From: Antennarius striatus
Taxonomy: Eukaryota > Chordata > Actinopteri > Lophiiformes > Antennariidae
Assembly (NCBI RefSeq): GCF_040054535.1
Contig: NC_090777.1
Span: 12,373,001 to 12,437,000, forward strand
DNA: 64,000 nt
Direction of reading: 5' to 3'
The notes below the pieces were generated by a model. That model made no database searches. It saw only the letters and a program-made list of their open reading frames with translations, and was not told the origin of the DNA. Positions 32,544 through 64,000 of this stretch are shown here, piece after piece (the stretch's first letter is position 1; each line of letters begins with the position of its first letter). A program made the translations under genes and the position numbers.

Positions 32544-35500
32544 TTAGGCCCTGAGCAGTGGGCTCGTTTCGTCGGTGCTGCCATCCCCCGGTGACATAGC
32601 TTTGCGATAAATTATGAACTGGCAGGTGATCTGAAACACAGCATTAAGGAAATCTCCAGAAAATCAGAGTTTCTCTACATTCTTCTCAGAGGAGAGATTA
32701 CAAACAACAATGTTCACAATGAAAACATTATGTGATGACAGACATGGATAAAAGAAGAATTTATGTTTACAGAGTACTGAGCTGCAGGTTTGTTGTATCC
32801 GCTCGACTGAATTAAATTACTAAGTGAATGAAGTGGCCCCAACATTCCCACAACTCCCCACAGTACTCAGGGTAGAAGCAATTTAATGCTCTGACCTCTT
32901 TAACTGCCCAAAAATACAAATAGAATAAAACAACCAGCATTATTACTTTATCTCATTTTGCTCAAATGATTTTCTCCTTTAGTAATAAAGTTGCATTCAG
33001 TCAAATCAGCAACACTGAAACAAATTCTAGGACCTGCTGATTTTATTCAAGCACCACAGAGCTGATTGGTCTCTGGGAACATTCACTAAAGTTGCAATGT
33101 ATCATCAATTCTACTAGTGAGCACCACAGTTTCAAATATACCAAATACAGTGCACCCTCGTCCCTCACGATTAATGCATTCCAGGAACCACACTTGATTA
33201 ACGAATTCCATGATAGAGCGACGAACTATTTATCTTATTTATGGTAATTTAAACCACTTTCCATCTGTATTACCTTTTCCCACATTTTTATCGACTGTTT
33301 AAAGCACTTTTGTGCCTCACGTAAGTCCGAGACTCACAAAACATAGCTCACTTCTGGAGGCCGTCAACCAATAGCATGCGTGTACGGTATCACGTGACTG
33401 CCTCCCAAAAATCTGTTATGAGGTAGAGTTGCAAGCGTTGAAGTGCGAATGCACGAGGGCACACTGCACGTCCAAATCTCTCACAAACGTTCAGGTAAAT
33501 TATTTGCCTCTTCACACACACTGACCTCTGCAGAAGGTCAGAGCTGTATAAAATCTAGCATGTATATGAGACTGAGGGGACCATAGGGGCCCTGATGCAC
33601 CGGCTGTGTTTTCTTTCCTTTGAAGGATACAATGAGGTCGAAGGTCAGGGTGCCAAGGCTGCCGACGAGCCAGGGCACGTGATGGACCAGGTAGCTTCCC
33701 TCACCCTGGCCCTGATCAGGGTTCTTCAGTAGGACACTCAGGCCGTATGTGGCGTTTCCCAAAATGATCAGTCCAAACAGGAAGTAAGATACACCCTCCG
33801 TCGACTTCCTCTTGAACTGATGGGAGAGAGTATGGTAGGGCGAGTGAGATCATGACTGCAGGGGAAACATCTGGCAACGTTCACCTCTGAATTATATTTA
33901 TGATATGTTGTGAATTAAGAGTCACAAATCTAAATCATTACCAAAATGCAATCATTTTTCAGCCATACTAAAATCCATCTTTGGTGAAAATATCGTGTAA
34001 ATCCAACATTCGGTTTCTTGTAACAAACAAACAGATTCCTTGGGGGCGGCAGTGGCTCAGCGGTAGAGCAGAGGTCTTGAAGACAGATCGCCCAGCCATC
34101 GGTGGATCGATTCCCGCTCCCGCCAGAACATCTCCGGAGTGTGAGCTGACGGTGGGAGGCGTCAGCTCACCTCCCAGCCACTGCCGAGGCACCCTTGAGC
34201 AAGGTGCCGTCCCCCTTACAAGCTGCTCTATTGGGGCGCACTCCAGGAAGCTGCTGCCCGTCACTCTGCCTCCCAATGTACAGCTTGATGTTGTGTTTGT
34301 ATACTAACTGCATGATTACAGGCCCCTTTGTGTGCTGTGGTTGTTTCAGGGGCCTGTACATACATAGTGTGAAAAACTAACACAAAAAAAAAAATGTAAC
34401 AAACACCTGAGTGACAAATGTAATTTCCCCTAGGGGATCAATAAAGTGTATCTTCTTCTTCTTCTTCTTCTAATTACACCAAATTAAAGTTATCATGCAA
34501 GTGCTTCTGGTTCCTTGCACAAAATAGGTGATGACTTTATTTGTCTGCCTCTTTACACAAAACCTACTTTGACTTTCACGACATTTGGATGGAGGTTTAG
34601 ACACATGACAGTTAAGAACAAATAATTATTTTTTAAAAAGTATTTTGGATCTAGTGCTCTATAATCACACGATAGGGAAGCTGAACTTCCCTTACACTGT
34701 CTTGGTGCCATCTGGTCATCATTACTTGTTCTATGTAAATCATGTTCACAGTTGTGGCAAAAACTTGTCAAACTCACATTGGTGTACATCTGGGGTAGCC
34801 TTGAACAAAGGTAGAGCATTGATGACACTGAACCAATGGAGAAACCAACAATCTCTTTTGGAGTAAATTCCTAAATTGACAAAAGCAGTAAAAATATTAG
34901 CTTTGTTGGAGACATCGATATCTCTTCCCTAAGGACTCTAATGAAACAAATTAATTAGGCTGACCTTAACAGGGTTAACATCAAACACGGAGAGTAAGGC
35001 ACGGCCTCTATAACCAGAAGAACTCGTTTCCTGTTCTGTGCCTAATGCTGGTAGACGGGCAAAGCTCATGGTGAGGCCCAGGACACAGACGGCACCCACC
35101 ATGTGCAAAACGCTCCTGTCTGGAATAGAGACAACACGTTAGCTCATCTCTTCCAGAAAATACGTTTCTGCATATTCCTCCAAAGTAGGGTCATAGTTTC
35201 AAAGGTCGTCTATAAGGGGACAAACAACAACAACATATGATGATGACATCACCACAGGGTACACTGTTTACACTCTTCCTGTGTCTGGACCTGTTCTGGC
35301 TGACTCATCAGCAAAACCTAAAACAATGCCTTCATTTTCACTTTACTTTAATACATGAATCATTAAAGACGAAGACTGCCGTTTTAGAATACATATTTGT
35401 GATCATTTTTATATAAACTGGGATTTTGGAAATTGAACTAACAAAAGCTGCTGGAGCGGCAGTCCGTTCAATCAGGCTGAGGACCAGAGGGTGGCCGGCT

Positions 35501-36383
35501 CAAATACCCGTGTTGGGCAAAAAAACTTCTGAGTGTGACTAACAACCAATCTACTAGAGGGGACAAATAATTTCCCCTGTGGTGGATTAATAAAATTGTT
35601 TCCATTTCATTTAAATAAAAAAAACACAATTTGAGCAAGAAACAATAAACACTCACTTTCCCTCATGCTGTTCTTCATCTTGTAGTAAAAAAACATGGCC
35701 AGCATGAGCAGGTCAGCTGAAACGTAATAAATGGCTGTGTATGTCTGGATGACAGGGAGAAAGACAGACGACAACATGAAAATATGACTTTCTTCACACA
35801 AAACAAACAGCTATTTACAACTACACTGAAAGGACTCATCAAATTGTTGTTGTTTTTTGTTAATCAATGTTTTCATGGCTGCTAACTTTGCTGCAAATTG
35901 TATGAAAATAACAATTTATCAAAAACACCTTACCCACAGCGTTGCCTCACACTGAAACAACGAGTACATCACTACAATTCACCTGAAGCGGAAGCTGATC
36001 TGCCAAGAGGGAGCCCACCAGGTTGCAGGTGTCACCTGCTAACCACAGCAGCAGGAACCAAACAGAGATCGCTTGGTCCATATTCCCTGTTTTGCAGGAC
36101 CTGTAGTACTGTCTGCACTCGAGAAAATAAAAAGTATTGTACTTTGTTCATCTGCATGCACACACACATTTTCTGATCAAACAAACACTTACGGAAGTGA
36201 AGACACCATGAAGCAGAGGATGGACAGGAGGCCCAGGTAGATGCTCGCCATGTCCCTCCCATCCTGCGCACATTCTTTCAGCGCGTTCCAAACCCATTCG
36301 GTCCCATTGGGGCACAAACTGGTGAAGTTGTCTCCACTGGTCCGTCCCAAGACCCCCCGTGTGAGGACCCCTTCTGACGTCAT
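32544..36383 (-). CDS. slc66a1: Lysosomal cationic amino acid transporter, PQ-loop family (PQLC2)
   Basis: Exports lysine and arginine and the cysteine-cysteamine disulfide from lysosomes; also recruits the C9orf72 complex on starvation in mammals. Coding exons: 36193-36383, 35983-36112, 35657-35744, 34965-35119, 34778-34870, 33631-33816, 32544-32630; 930 nt, 309 codons plus stop, phases consistent (human 291). Two PQ-loop motifs are visible: SILCFMVSSLPQYYRSCKTG and MLYLCSRLPQMYTNFKRKST, in a seven-helix layout. The short luminal N-terminus has sequons NFT and NGT. The C-terminus DETSPLLRA carries an acidic dileucine lysosomal sorting signal. The ATG at 36383-36381 starts MTSEGVLTRG and is in the first exon after a noncoding leader. 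The SLC66A1 match is strong along the whole length; other PQ-loop genes (SLC66A2, CTNS) are poorer fits. Confidence 0.93.
33148..33466. mobile_element. pogo/Tigger-like MITE, copy 1
   Basis: Starts CAGTGCACCCTCGT after TA and ends ACGAGGGCACACTG; the ends are 14-bp inverted repeats with two mismatches. Two more copies lie at 47753-48109 and 63691-64000. It sits in the last slc66a1 intron (32631-33630) and contains ATCACGTGAC near 33390. Confidence 0.7.
34042..34470 (+). mobile_element. tRNA-derived SINE, full-length copy A
   Basis: Head GGGGGCGGCAGTGGCTCAGC contains an A box (TGGCTCAGCGG, 34053-34063) and B box (GGATCGATTCC, 34104-34114). The body is GC-rich, the tail is TTTCCCCTAGGGGATCAATA, ending in (CTT)n. 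Copies of the same family occur at 41290-41492, 45610-45960 and 63305-63555 (minus) and a worn one at 35455-35612. Located in the slc66a1 intron 33817-34777. Confidence 0.75.
35455..35612 (+). mobile_element. tRNA-derived SINE, short degenerate copy E
   Basis: GGAGCGGCAGTCCGTTCAAT aligns with the SINE head, TCAAATACCCGT with the B-box region, and AATTTCCCCTGTGGTGGATT AATAAAAT with the tail. The internal body is deleted. Located in the slc66a1 intron 35120-35656. Confidence 0.55.
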
Positions 36384-36741
36384 AGCCTACCGGAAAAAAA
36401 AAATGCCTGCACCCAAAGACAATGTTTACAGTTACGATTTGTTTTCCTACATGTGCCTGCAGTTTTAAAACGTTGTAATAAAGCTCATCTTCGGAAGCCT
36501 AAGCCTAAGCCTAAGCTTAAGTTTTAACTTACATTAATACTTTGGGAAAACGCACTTCTATGACATTAAAAACACGCAACTGAAGTCCGACATTCCACAA
36601 ACATATGTCTAGCTTCCTGGCTAATGTTAGCTAGAAGCATAATAAAAAAAGCGAAGCGAAAACAAAGGAACGAACCGTGTCTGTGTCTATCAAAATCGTC
36701 AACACATGACTTCAATGTATATAATGAAACACTCATCTCAC

Positions 36742-36850
36742 CTGTGAGAAGCTAAAATGTCACTCCAACCTGCTCAAACAAATGCCTCCTACGTCTGCGG
36801 CCTCGGCGGCAGGTAATAAAGACGCCAGCTCGATCCCGTGATCTGATTTG
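36742..36850 (-). other. slc66a1: slc66a1 5' noncoding exon (5' end approximate)
   Basis: Minus-strand donor CTCACAG|GTGAGATG after 36742, spliced to the acceptor TACCGGTAG ending at 36387, three bases before the start codon. Upstream sequence is CpG-rich (CCGCCGAGGCCGCAGACG). Intron 1 (36387-36741) contains a short CCTAAG tandem near 36495-36515 and nothing else. Confidence 0.65.
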
Positions 36851-36881
36851 TTGTTGGACTGAAACGTCACGGCGGGCAACC

Positions 36882-36891
36882 GTCACGTGAC
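36882..36891. promoter_or_regulatory. CLEAR / TFEB-TFE3 E-box palindrome upstream of slc66a1
   Basis: GTCACGTGAC is the perfect 10-bp CLEAR consensus bound by TFEB, TFE3 and MITF in promoters of lysosomal genes. It lies just upstream of the slc66a1 noncoding first exon, with GGGCAACC and AACGTCACGGCGGG nearby. Position and identity fit coordinate lysosomal regulation of this transporter. Confidence 0.75.
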
Positions 36892-36899
36892 CAGAGACC

Positions 36900-38815
36900 T
36901 GTGGCTTTCAAAAGTGGGTCAGGCCTTCAAAATAAAAGATTGACTTAGTTTGACATCTTGAAAAGTCCGGGTTTTTTTAATAACATATACAGTCACCATG
37001 ACCCACAGTTATCATAGATCGATACTGTGTCAGAAAGGTTTTCAAGTTTTCAGCAATTCATATTTACATTGTGATTTTAGAATGATAAAAGATCCCAAAC
37101 TCTCTTACATCCGTTTATTTTTATGTATACATTTATACTAAGAATTATACTACAGACAAATCAAAGGGCAACAAATGATTAGGTTTATAGCATATTCCTG
37201 AGGCATAGAGTATCTTTTCGCTTTTAGAATTTGATATGATTTTAAAATTTGAGGGACAAGATTAAGCATCAGTCTTCAGGTGTCTGCAGTCGAGACTGTT
37301 CAGTTGTTAAAATATATAAGGCTGTGGACCAAACTTCTGGTATGAGTTATTGTTAATTTTATGTAGAACTGGATAATTTAGAAATGCCAGTCTCATGTTC
37401 CAGCAACCACACTTTTCATATACTCTCCACATATCTACATGACGTGTTAAAATGGATTATTTTGCTCCACTCACTAATTCACTCATTAGTCCTGGGCAGT
37501 CATTAGTCCGGAGACCTCCTGCATTCTTCAGCTAGCCTTTCTTTTTAGAACACAGCCGTGAAAAACAATGACCTCTATTAGTCATGGGGGGAAAAACCAT
37601 CAAATCCTTTATAAGCTTTTTTGTGAATGTTAACTTCCAGTAAATCGCCTGTGACCGCTTTTCTTTTGTAATATGTGAAGATGATGTATTGCTTCATTAT
37701 GATTCAAGCAATAAAAGTCTTCAATGTAATGTTTTTAGATCCAACTTAAAAACAAAGATGTGAAAGTGGCAGGTCACTGGTACATACATTCTAACAAACG
37801 AGAAAATACAGAGGAACAAAGGAAAAAGCACTCCCTACCTGGAAAATACGATAAAATCAGATGCTGCACTTTGAAGGGGAAGAGATCAGACAGAAAAGCT
37901 GTTTCAGAAACAGACGGAGGAGTCAGCTGACAGCCACAGACTGATGAGTCAGCAGCCCGGGAGCTGGTGTCATCTGGTTTGGTGGTAGTTTGGCTTTGCT
38001 GCACACTCATCTTCCACGATCGTGCTTCCTCCTAATGACTTTATGTTAGGTGCTTTAGTACTGAGTGTGCAACAGTGCATCCTGAAGTGCTTCCTGGTAA
38101 TAAACAGGACTAACACAGCAGAAGTTTTAACAGGCTTATATTTCCATATCTATTGTAGGCGACAGAAAACATTGGAGCTGATGAACTCCATCCGTCCTCT
38201 TAATAGTTACTGTTTATTTTATTGGATTCTCTTCCAAGTGAATTATTGTTCATACCGGTTCTCTGTCCGGGTTTACTGAGTCAGTGAAATGTAAGAGCCA
38301 CACAGCAAAAACCAGTTCATCAAAGAATCTGAGCAAACTCTGAGCAGACGTTAAACATGACGCGCCATCTTCTTGAATATTAGGTTATAGTGTATAATGT
38401 TCAATATTTTAATGTTTACTCCGACTAAAAACACATCCACCGTCTTTCTTGTGACCTGTGAGGTTTCCACGTTAACATTTCTGAACCACTTACATTCCAT
38501 AAGTCAGCCGGCCGCTTTGCCTCAAGTTATTGGTCAATCCTGTGCATTTCTTACAGACAGATTAGTTTGTGGATTATCCAAGAACATATCAGATGGAATT
38601 CATCCAATGCATCAAACTGAAACTGTATTCACCTTCTGTGAATTGTGGCCACTAACGATTTTGAAATAGGCTTCGACCTGACCAAATGAAAATACATAAA
38701 TGACCTGACGTCACCAGGGGAATATGAAAACATGTACTTGTTGTAATTTGGGTGAGCTGATCCATTAAGGATTGGAAGGAAAGCCAAACATAAACGAACA
38801 CAAAACATTTGATAG
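36900..38815. other. Intergenic slc66a1-trim33
   Basis: No recognised gene. One minus-strand ORF (37774-38010, 78 codons) is noted under findings. An NF-E2/MARE-like site (minus TGCTGACTCATCA, about 37954-37942) lies within it. Otherwise A/T-rich without repeats that I can identify. Confidence 0.5.
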
Positions 38816-38831
38816 AGTTCAACAACAAAGT

Positions 38832-39349
38832 TTTATTGATGACACACTGAAACATCTATACTGGAGGAATACCATTGATGGGCTAGATTCTCTTATTTAC
38901 ATAGTTTCCACAAAGTCATACAAATACTTGCTAGGTGTCATGTCAAAGTATAGATATAATATACATTGAGAACTGAGAACAGGGGAGTCATACAGTTTAT
39001 AATCAACTGTCACAACAAATCTACAAATGAAAATGTGTGATAGCAAAAAAAAAGGGAAAAAAACAGCCAATCTTTAACTACTGCAAAACAATTTCTACTT
39101 CAAACTCTGTACAAACAAGTCCCCGCATCTCCATGAATTAAGAAGGGAATGTATCTCTTCCACATTTCTGTCTTCAAAAGTCCAGGTGTAGGCAGATGTG
39201 TTAGCGGTGGATAGTACTTCTTTCAAAGTCGGGTAGATGAACAGTTTGTACAGTGAATCTTATCATGTCTGCTTGTTATTCTTTATAAAATGAGAAGTGT
39301 GAAAATGTGAGGAAGACAGTTTAATTCACTTGTTTGTTGACGATTGTTC
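38832..39349 (-). terminator. trim33: trim33 3' UTR and polyadenylation signal
   Basis: About 520 bases after the stop codon the minus strand reads ATCAATAAAACTTTG, AATAAA at 38837-38832. No other feature in this interval. Confidence 0.65.
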
Positions 39350-60138
<20,789 letters not shown>

Positions 60139-61947
60139 CTGAATACAGGAGAGAAACAGAAAATCAAGATAACCTGTCGCCTGAAATTCAATACTAATAG
60201 ACATTTCTTCAACAATTGATTGTTGGAGAAAAACTAAAACAAAAAGAATCAAATTAAGCGGTTGACGATGAATGAATGAATTAATCAATCAAGAAGTCAT
60301 CATAAAAGTCAGGTCCATCCATATGTAAGCCGTCATCTAACTTAGTTGATATGATTTATCATAAGTTGAACCACCATCATCATCACTTTACATTTTTCAC
60401 TGAAGCTCAAAGACAAACAAGGTGGGGAATGAGGGTGACAAAATTTTGCTCCCATAAAAAAGTACGACCACTTGTTATGGCTTGTAGGAATACAAATCTA
60501 ACCGTAAATTTAAGAATTTATTTAGCAAAGACAAATCATTTGTTCTCGGAGGTGAAAACTAACCTCATGGGAGAAAATTTCAATAATTCGGAAATTTCCA
60601 TTTCCAAATTATTCTCCAACCCAACTAAGTTTGAGTGAAGGAATAATGCTTACACAGTGTTCATGATGCGTTAAATTGTTGTGTGAACAGTGTACTGTTT
60701 ATCTGACTGCATGGATAATGTAGAAATGTATAACTTGATATATTTATGGTGCAATTGATTTTTTCAATCATTTATTTAATTTCTATACAAAGTTAGTAAC
60801 AGGTAACCTCAGTTCAGCAAATAGCCTATTCATTATTCTTCCAGTGAACTGCAGTGGTACGCAATAAATATATTTATCCTGTCCTTGTGCTTCATTTGTA
60901 CTTTAATTTAAAATCACAACTTTCCTAACTTCAACAAGTTTTACCACTATGACGAAGGAAAGGAACTGAAAAAATATATTTTCTTTTTTTTTTTTTCAGC
61001 TAGGTGGTGGTTAATAAGTTAATAGAACAGCAAACCACTTGGGGGATGTGACCTCGAACACTCATACCAAAGTATTAACAGGGGGCTGTACCTTCTGTGC
61101 ATTTCAATAATTTCCTCGAAGCAAATTCCTACACTAATTCAAAACTCTTGGGACATTGGTGTAGCTCCTGTCTATTCATGGGGGGTAGTTGATTCAATGC
61201 ACATCCTGAGACAGTTTCATTAGAATGTGAAATTACTTAATCAAATGACAAGGATGATTTTACTCTATTGTACAAGTAATTTTTTTTTTTTAGTCATTTG
61301 ATTTGATTCCATAAGATTTGTTGTGTATTAGAAACGCACAAAACAAATAATCAGTTCAGACTTTTACCTTATTTTCTAAACACACACAAGATTGCATTAA
61401 ATATCTACATCCTCTACAGTGATTATAGAAAGTCAGTACAACACTGTCACTCCACCAGCTGAGCTCAAGCCGGTGTAAACCGGTTTGAGCCAGTCAACAC
61501 TGGATTGAGCAGCAAACAGCCAGTTTGTGTCGGCTCCAGCTGCATAGCGCCCCCCCCCACCCCCACCCCCACAGTGATTGACAGTGGCTGAACTGGGACC
61601 GCCTTGAGGAACCCTCACAACCATTACATAAACACAAATAGTTCCACACGTTTATACACAAACCCCACAACAGCTGGGCTCCACAGTTGCGACTGAACCA
61701 AAGCTGCTCAGCTGCACCCCAGCATAGCTTCTCCCTCCGTATTAACACACAATCACATTCTGTTATCAACAGGCCTTATTTTCATGTTTCTCTACCTGTA
61801 CCAAAAATATACGGAGCCCCTTAGGGGACATGGAGAGAAAAAATAAATGTCCATCCTTTAAGAGATCTCGCAAAACTTTTGCGGGATCTCGCAAAGCTAC
61901 AGGTATATATACTACTGGACCGTTTCGCTTTATGGAGAAAAAACAAT

Positions 61948-62103
61948 GGAGGACACCCACCCATATGAGCGGTTTATTGCGTTTTATTTTGAAATCGGCC
62001 TAAAATATAATACATTCAAGTAGTACTTAGTAGGCAGCACAATTTTCGCGCAAGTCAGAGACATTTGAAAAGGATTGTCACTGCAAGGGAATGGGTGTCC
62101 TCC
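61948..62103. mobile_element. Small putative MITE with 12-bp perfect terminal repeats
   Basis: GGAGGACACCCA (61948-61959) and TGGGTGTCCTCC (62092-62103) are exact inverted repeats around 132 A/T-rich bases. No other copy occurs in the window and no clear target-site duplication is seen. It lies in trim33 intron 1. Confidence 0.45.
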
Positions 62104-62350
62104 AAAATAAAATAAAAAATCATATCAGTTGTATAATTTCTAATGGCTCTTATCTGCAATTTTTCCTGAGTCGATTTAACTGAAATAAATATGAATAAAT
62201 AAAATACAAAAATCTATGGCACACAGACAAAACAATACTTCCTTAAAAAAGACTTCATGTCTCGTAGAGACAAATGTAAAAAAATACGTTACTGCTCTGT
62301 GATGCTCACTTGTCTGAGGCTGACCCTGATATTTCATGGTGTCTCATCTT

Positions 62351-62659
62351 TCATACATGTTCATCAATGTTCAAGGTCAGGCTCTGAGCTGAGGAAACCC
62401 TCAGGATAGAGTAAAGGTTTTTATCAGTCAGACGGCTCCTGTGTGATGTTTTTTTCAGCTTCATCAGAGAGAAGATGTTCACACAGGTCTGTGCTACAAA
62501 ACACACAGCATGTCCGAGCAGCTTGGATGCGCAGCTAGGGCACTGTGTCGAGCATGAAAAGTGCAAACTTAGCAGAAGACTCACAGGTTTACCTTTTACC
62601 TCTTTGAACATAAATTCTGACTCTGACCTGGCTTGAAACCCCCTGCTCTCAGCATCCAC
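62351..62659 (-). pseudogene. hAT transposase C-terminal fragment (GTF2IRD2-like)
   Basis: Minus-strand reading TCVNIFSLMKLKKTSHRSRL then TDKNLYSILRVS follows the hAT C-terminal pattern FSxMKxxKSxxRxRLTDxxLxxxLR. The upstream part (CVFCSTQCPSC-like) is out of register, so only the last 50 or so codons can be trusted. The catalytic region is absent. Confidence 0.6.
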
Positions 62660-62699
62660 CTTCCTTTAAGCCATTTTTGAGGAGGGGAGTGGCTAAATT

Positions 62700-63017
62700 C
62701 AACCTCCGCTCTGACATTGTCATGACCGCTTCATCTGCTGTTGCTGATCACAGGAAGCTGCAGCCCATCCCAGCTGGCTTAGAGCAGCGGAAAGTCTGGG
62801 CCTGAGCACCGTGGAGCCACACAGACACAGACAACCACGCACACACTCATTCCTACAATTTGGGAACGGTCAATTAACCTGAAGCACATTTTTTGGAGGT
62901 GGGAGGAAGCCGGAGAACCCAGAGAGAACATGCAAATTCTGCAAGGAGCAGGACGCAAACCCAGAACTGCCTTGCTGTGCGGCGACAGCGCTACCCACTG
63001 TACCACCGTGCCGCCCT
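62700..63017 (-). mobile_element. Teleost tRNA-type SINE with GGCGGCACGGTGG head
   Basis: Minus strand starts GGGCGGCACGGTGGTACAGT with A and B box-like segments, then CTCTGGGTTCTCCGGCTTCC and related strings, a very common fish repeat. It separates two hAT pieces (62351-62659 and 63110-63218), suggesting insertion into the older transposon. Confidence 0.6.
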
Positions 63018-63109
63018 GATGATAAACATTTAAACCAGAAGCTCGCTTGCTGCGCTGCAGTGACTTTCGCTACCCATTGTGGGGAATGTAGTTTTGGTGC
63101 ATACAAAAC

Positions 63110-63218
63110 ATCAGCAGGCCGATGTGGCCTGCGGGCCGGTTCTAATAGTAATTAAAAATCATCTGGCGGGCCATAAATAATTCGCCACGGACCAGATCTC
63201 GCCCGCTTGCCTTGACAT
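63110..63218 (-). mobile_element. hAT-Charlie-type terminal fragment
   Basis: Contains GGCCTGCGGGCCGGTTCTAA and CTCGCCCGCTTGCCTTGACA, on the minus strand TGTCAAGGCAAGCGGGCGAG, matching the TGTCAAA...GCGGGCC end of Charlie-like hAT elements. Probably the 5' end of the element whose transposase end lies at 62351-62659. Confidence 0.45.
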
Positions 63219-63304
63219 ATGTGATTAAAAGAAACTGCTAAGTTATAATATGCACAGTATCTATTTTCCCAGAAGGAAAAATAACTTTTTCAGTGTTCCG
63301 ATAA

Positions 63305-63555
63305 CAATAGATCTTTTATATGAATTGAATGGATCCCCGAAGGAAAATTTGTGACACACTCTAGTTAGTTACATGCATAGGTAACTATATTAGTGTATAC
63401 AGGCCCTGAACACACATACACACACACATACACACACACACACACACACACAGACACACACATACACACAAGGGGCCTGTTGCATGCAGGGGGAGGTCGT
63501 CATTGGACGACCCGCTCTACTGCCCGCTCTACCATTAAGCCAATGCCGCCCCGGC
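63305..63555 (-). mobile_element. tRNA-derived SINE, copy D, with an AC expansion
   Basis: Minus strand: GGGGCGGCATTGGCTTAATG head, AGGCCCC...body and tail TTTTCCTTCGGGGATCCATT. The B-box half is deleted. A CA/CATA microsatellite (63410-63470) has expanded at the site where other copies have short CA runs. Confidence 0.6.
63410..63470. repeat. (CA)n microsatellite within SINE
   Basis: About 60 bases of CA with CATA and CAGA interruptions, nested inside SINE copy D. Confidence 0.85.
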
Positions 63556-63690
63556 AGTGGCTAGCTTCAAATGCATTTTTTTACAATTTTCTATTTTTTT
63601 TTTCCTTCAAATCAGGAAATAGTTTCAGGCCAAGCACCAGTAGTTAACAAAAACACCATAGTCAATGTTGCAAAAAAAGAAATTACAATA

Positions 63691-64000
63691 CAGTGCACCC
63701 TCGTTCTTTGCGGTTAATGCATTCCAGGAACCACACACGATTGAGACATCCGCGATCGAGATCTATTTATCTTATAATTTACATTAATTTAAACGTTTAT
63801 GAACCCTCCCCATACTGATATTAAACCATCTTCTATCAGTATTACCTTTTCCCACACTCTGATTGACTGTTTAAAGCACTTTTGTGTCTCACAATGTCCG
63901 AGACTGACGGAACAGAGCGCACTTCCAGATGCCTTCAGCCAATAGAATGCACGTACAGTATCACGTGACTGCATACTAAAAATCCGCGATGAGGTGGAGT
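63691..64000. mobile_element. pogo/Tigger-like MITE, copy 3, cut by window end
   Basis: Starts CAGTGCACCCTCGTTCTTTG directly after TA and follows copy 1 base for base over long stretches (GACTGTTTAAAGCACTTTTG, TATCACGTGACTGC). The far end is outside the window. Confidence 0.7.

Larger units (their letters stand above)
60139..64000 (-). other. trim33 intron 1 (3' part)
   Basis: Noncoding. 60139-61940 shows no recognised gene or element, apart from a C-rich run near 61550-61572 and T tracts near 60984 and 61280. The rest is a patchwork of the mobile elements listed separately. The RING-encoding first exon and promoter must lie beyond 64000. Confidence 0.6.

Noticed and set aside
34053..34120. 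tRNA gene suggested by A and B boxes
   Set aside because: The sequence cannot form a proper acceptor stem or cloverleaf, and the same head recurs with a LINE-like tail in other copies, so it is a SINE.
36495..36515. CCTAAG tandem as interstitial telomere repeat
   Set aside because: Only three to four units, and TTAGGC is not the vertebrate telomere repeat (TTAGGG).

Overview
The window is vertebrate nuclear DNA, almost certainly from a teleost fish. Coding sequence is split into many short exons with GT/AG borders. Introns are compact and carry fish-type interspersed repeats (tRNA-derived SINEs, hAT, piggyBac-like and Tc1/pogo-like MITEs, a LINE tail, CA/TG microsatellites). No bacterial or phage features are present. 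Five protein genes can be rebuilt exon by exon, and in each the exon phases join into one open frame.

Layout. (1) 1-1444, + strand: last three exons and 3' UTR of a p38 MAP kinase, most like mapk13. (2) about 2640-16085, + strand: brpf3, a scaffold and reader subunit of MYST histone acetyltransferase complexes; 5' noncoding exon plus 12 coding exons, 1236 codons. (3) 16232 to about 30070, - strand: an FXR-type nuclear receptor, probably nr1h5 (FXR-beta), nine coding exons, 462 codons. It lies tail to tail with brpf3. (4) 31620 to about 36850, - strand: slc66a1 (PQLC2), a lysosomal PQ-loop cationic amino acid transporter of 309 codons, with a perfect CLEAR palindrome just upstream. (5) 38832 to beyond 60138, - strand: trim33 (TIF1-gamma), 19 exons, missing only the first (RING) exon, which must lie beyond base 64000.

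There is no operon-like cooperation, but three of the genes are chromatin or transcription regulators: brpf3 (PHD/bromo/PWWP), nr1h5 (nuclear receptor) and trim33 (PHD/bromo). Human orthologues sit on 6p21 (MAPK13-BRPF3) and on chromosome 1p (NR1H5 pseudogene, SLC66A1, TRIM33), so the order here joins segments that are separate in mammals.

The observation most worth following is in the nuclear receptor. Its last coding exon ends just after helix 11, so the frame has no helix-12/AF-2 motif, and the helix 3/4 lysines of the coactivator charge clamp are also replaced. If transcripts confirm this, the gene encodes a receptor without classical ligand-dependent activation. Other points: a 51-nt cassette exon inside the trim33 bromodomain, of the same size as the human alternative insert; the CLEAR site of slc66a1; a SINE family whose 3' tail matches a LINE fragment in the same window; several uncatalogued MITEs and perfect hairpins. 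No wholly new multi-gene system was found.
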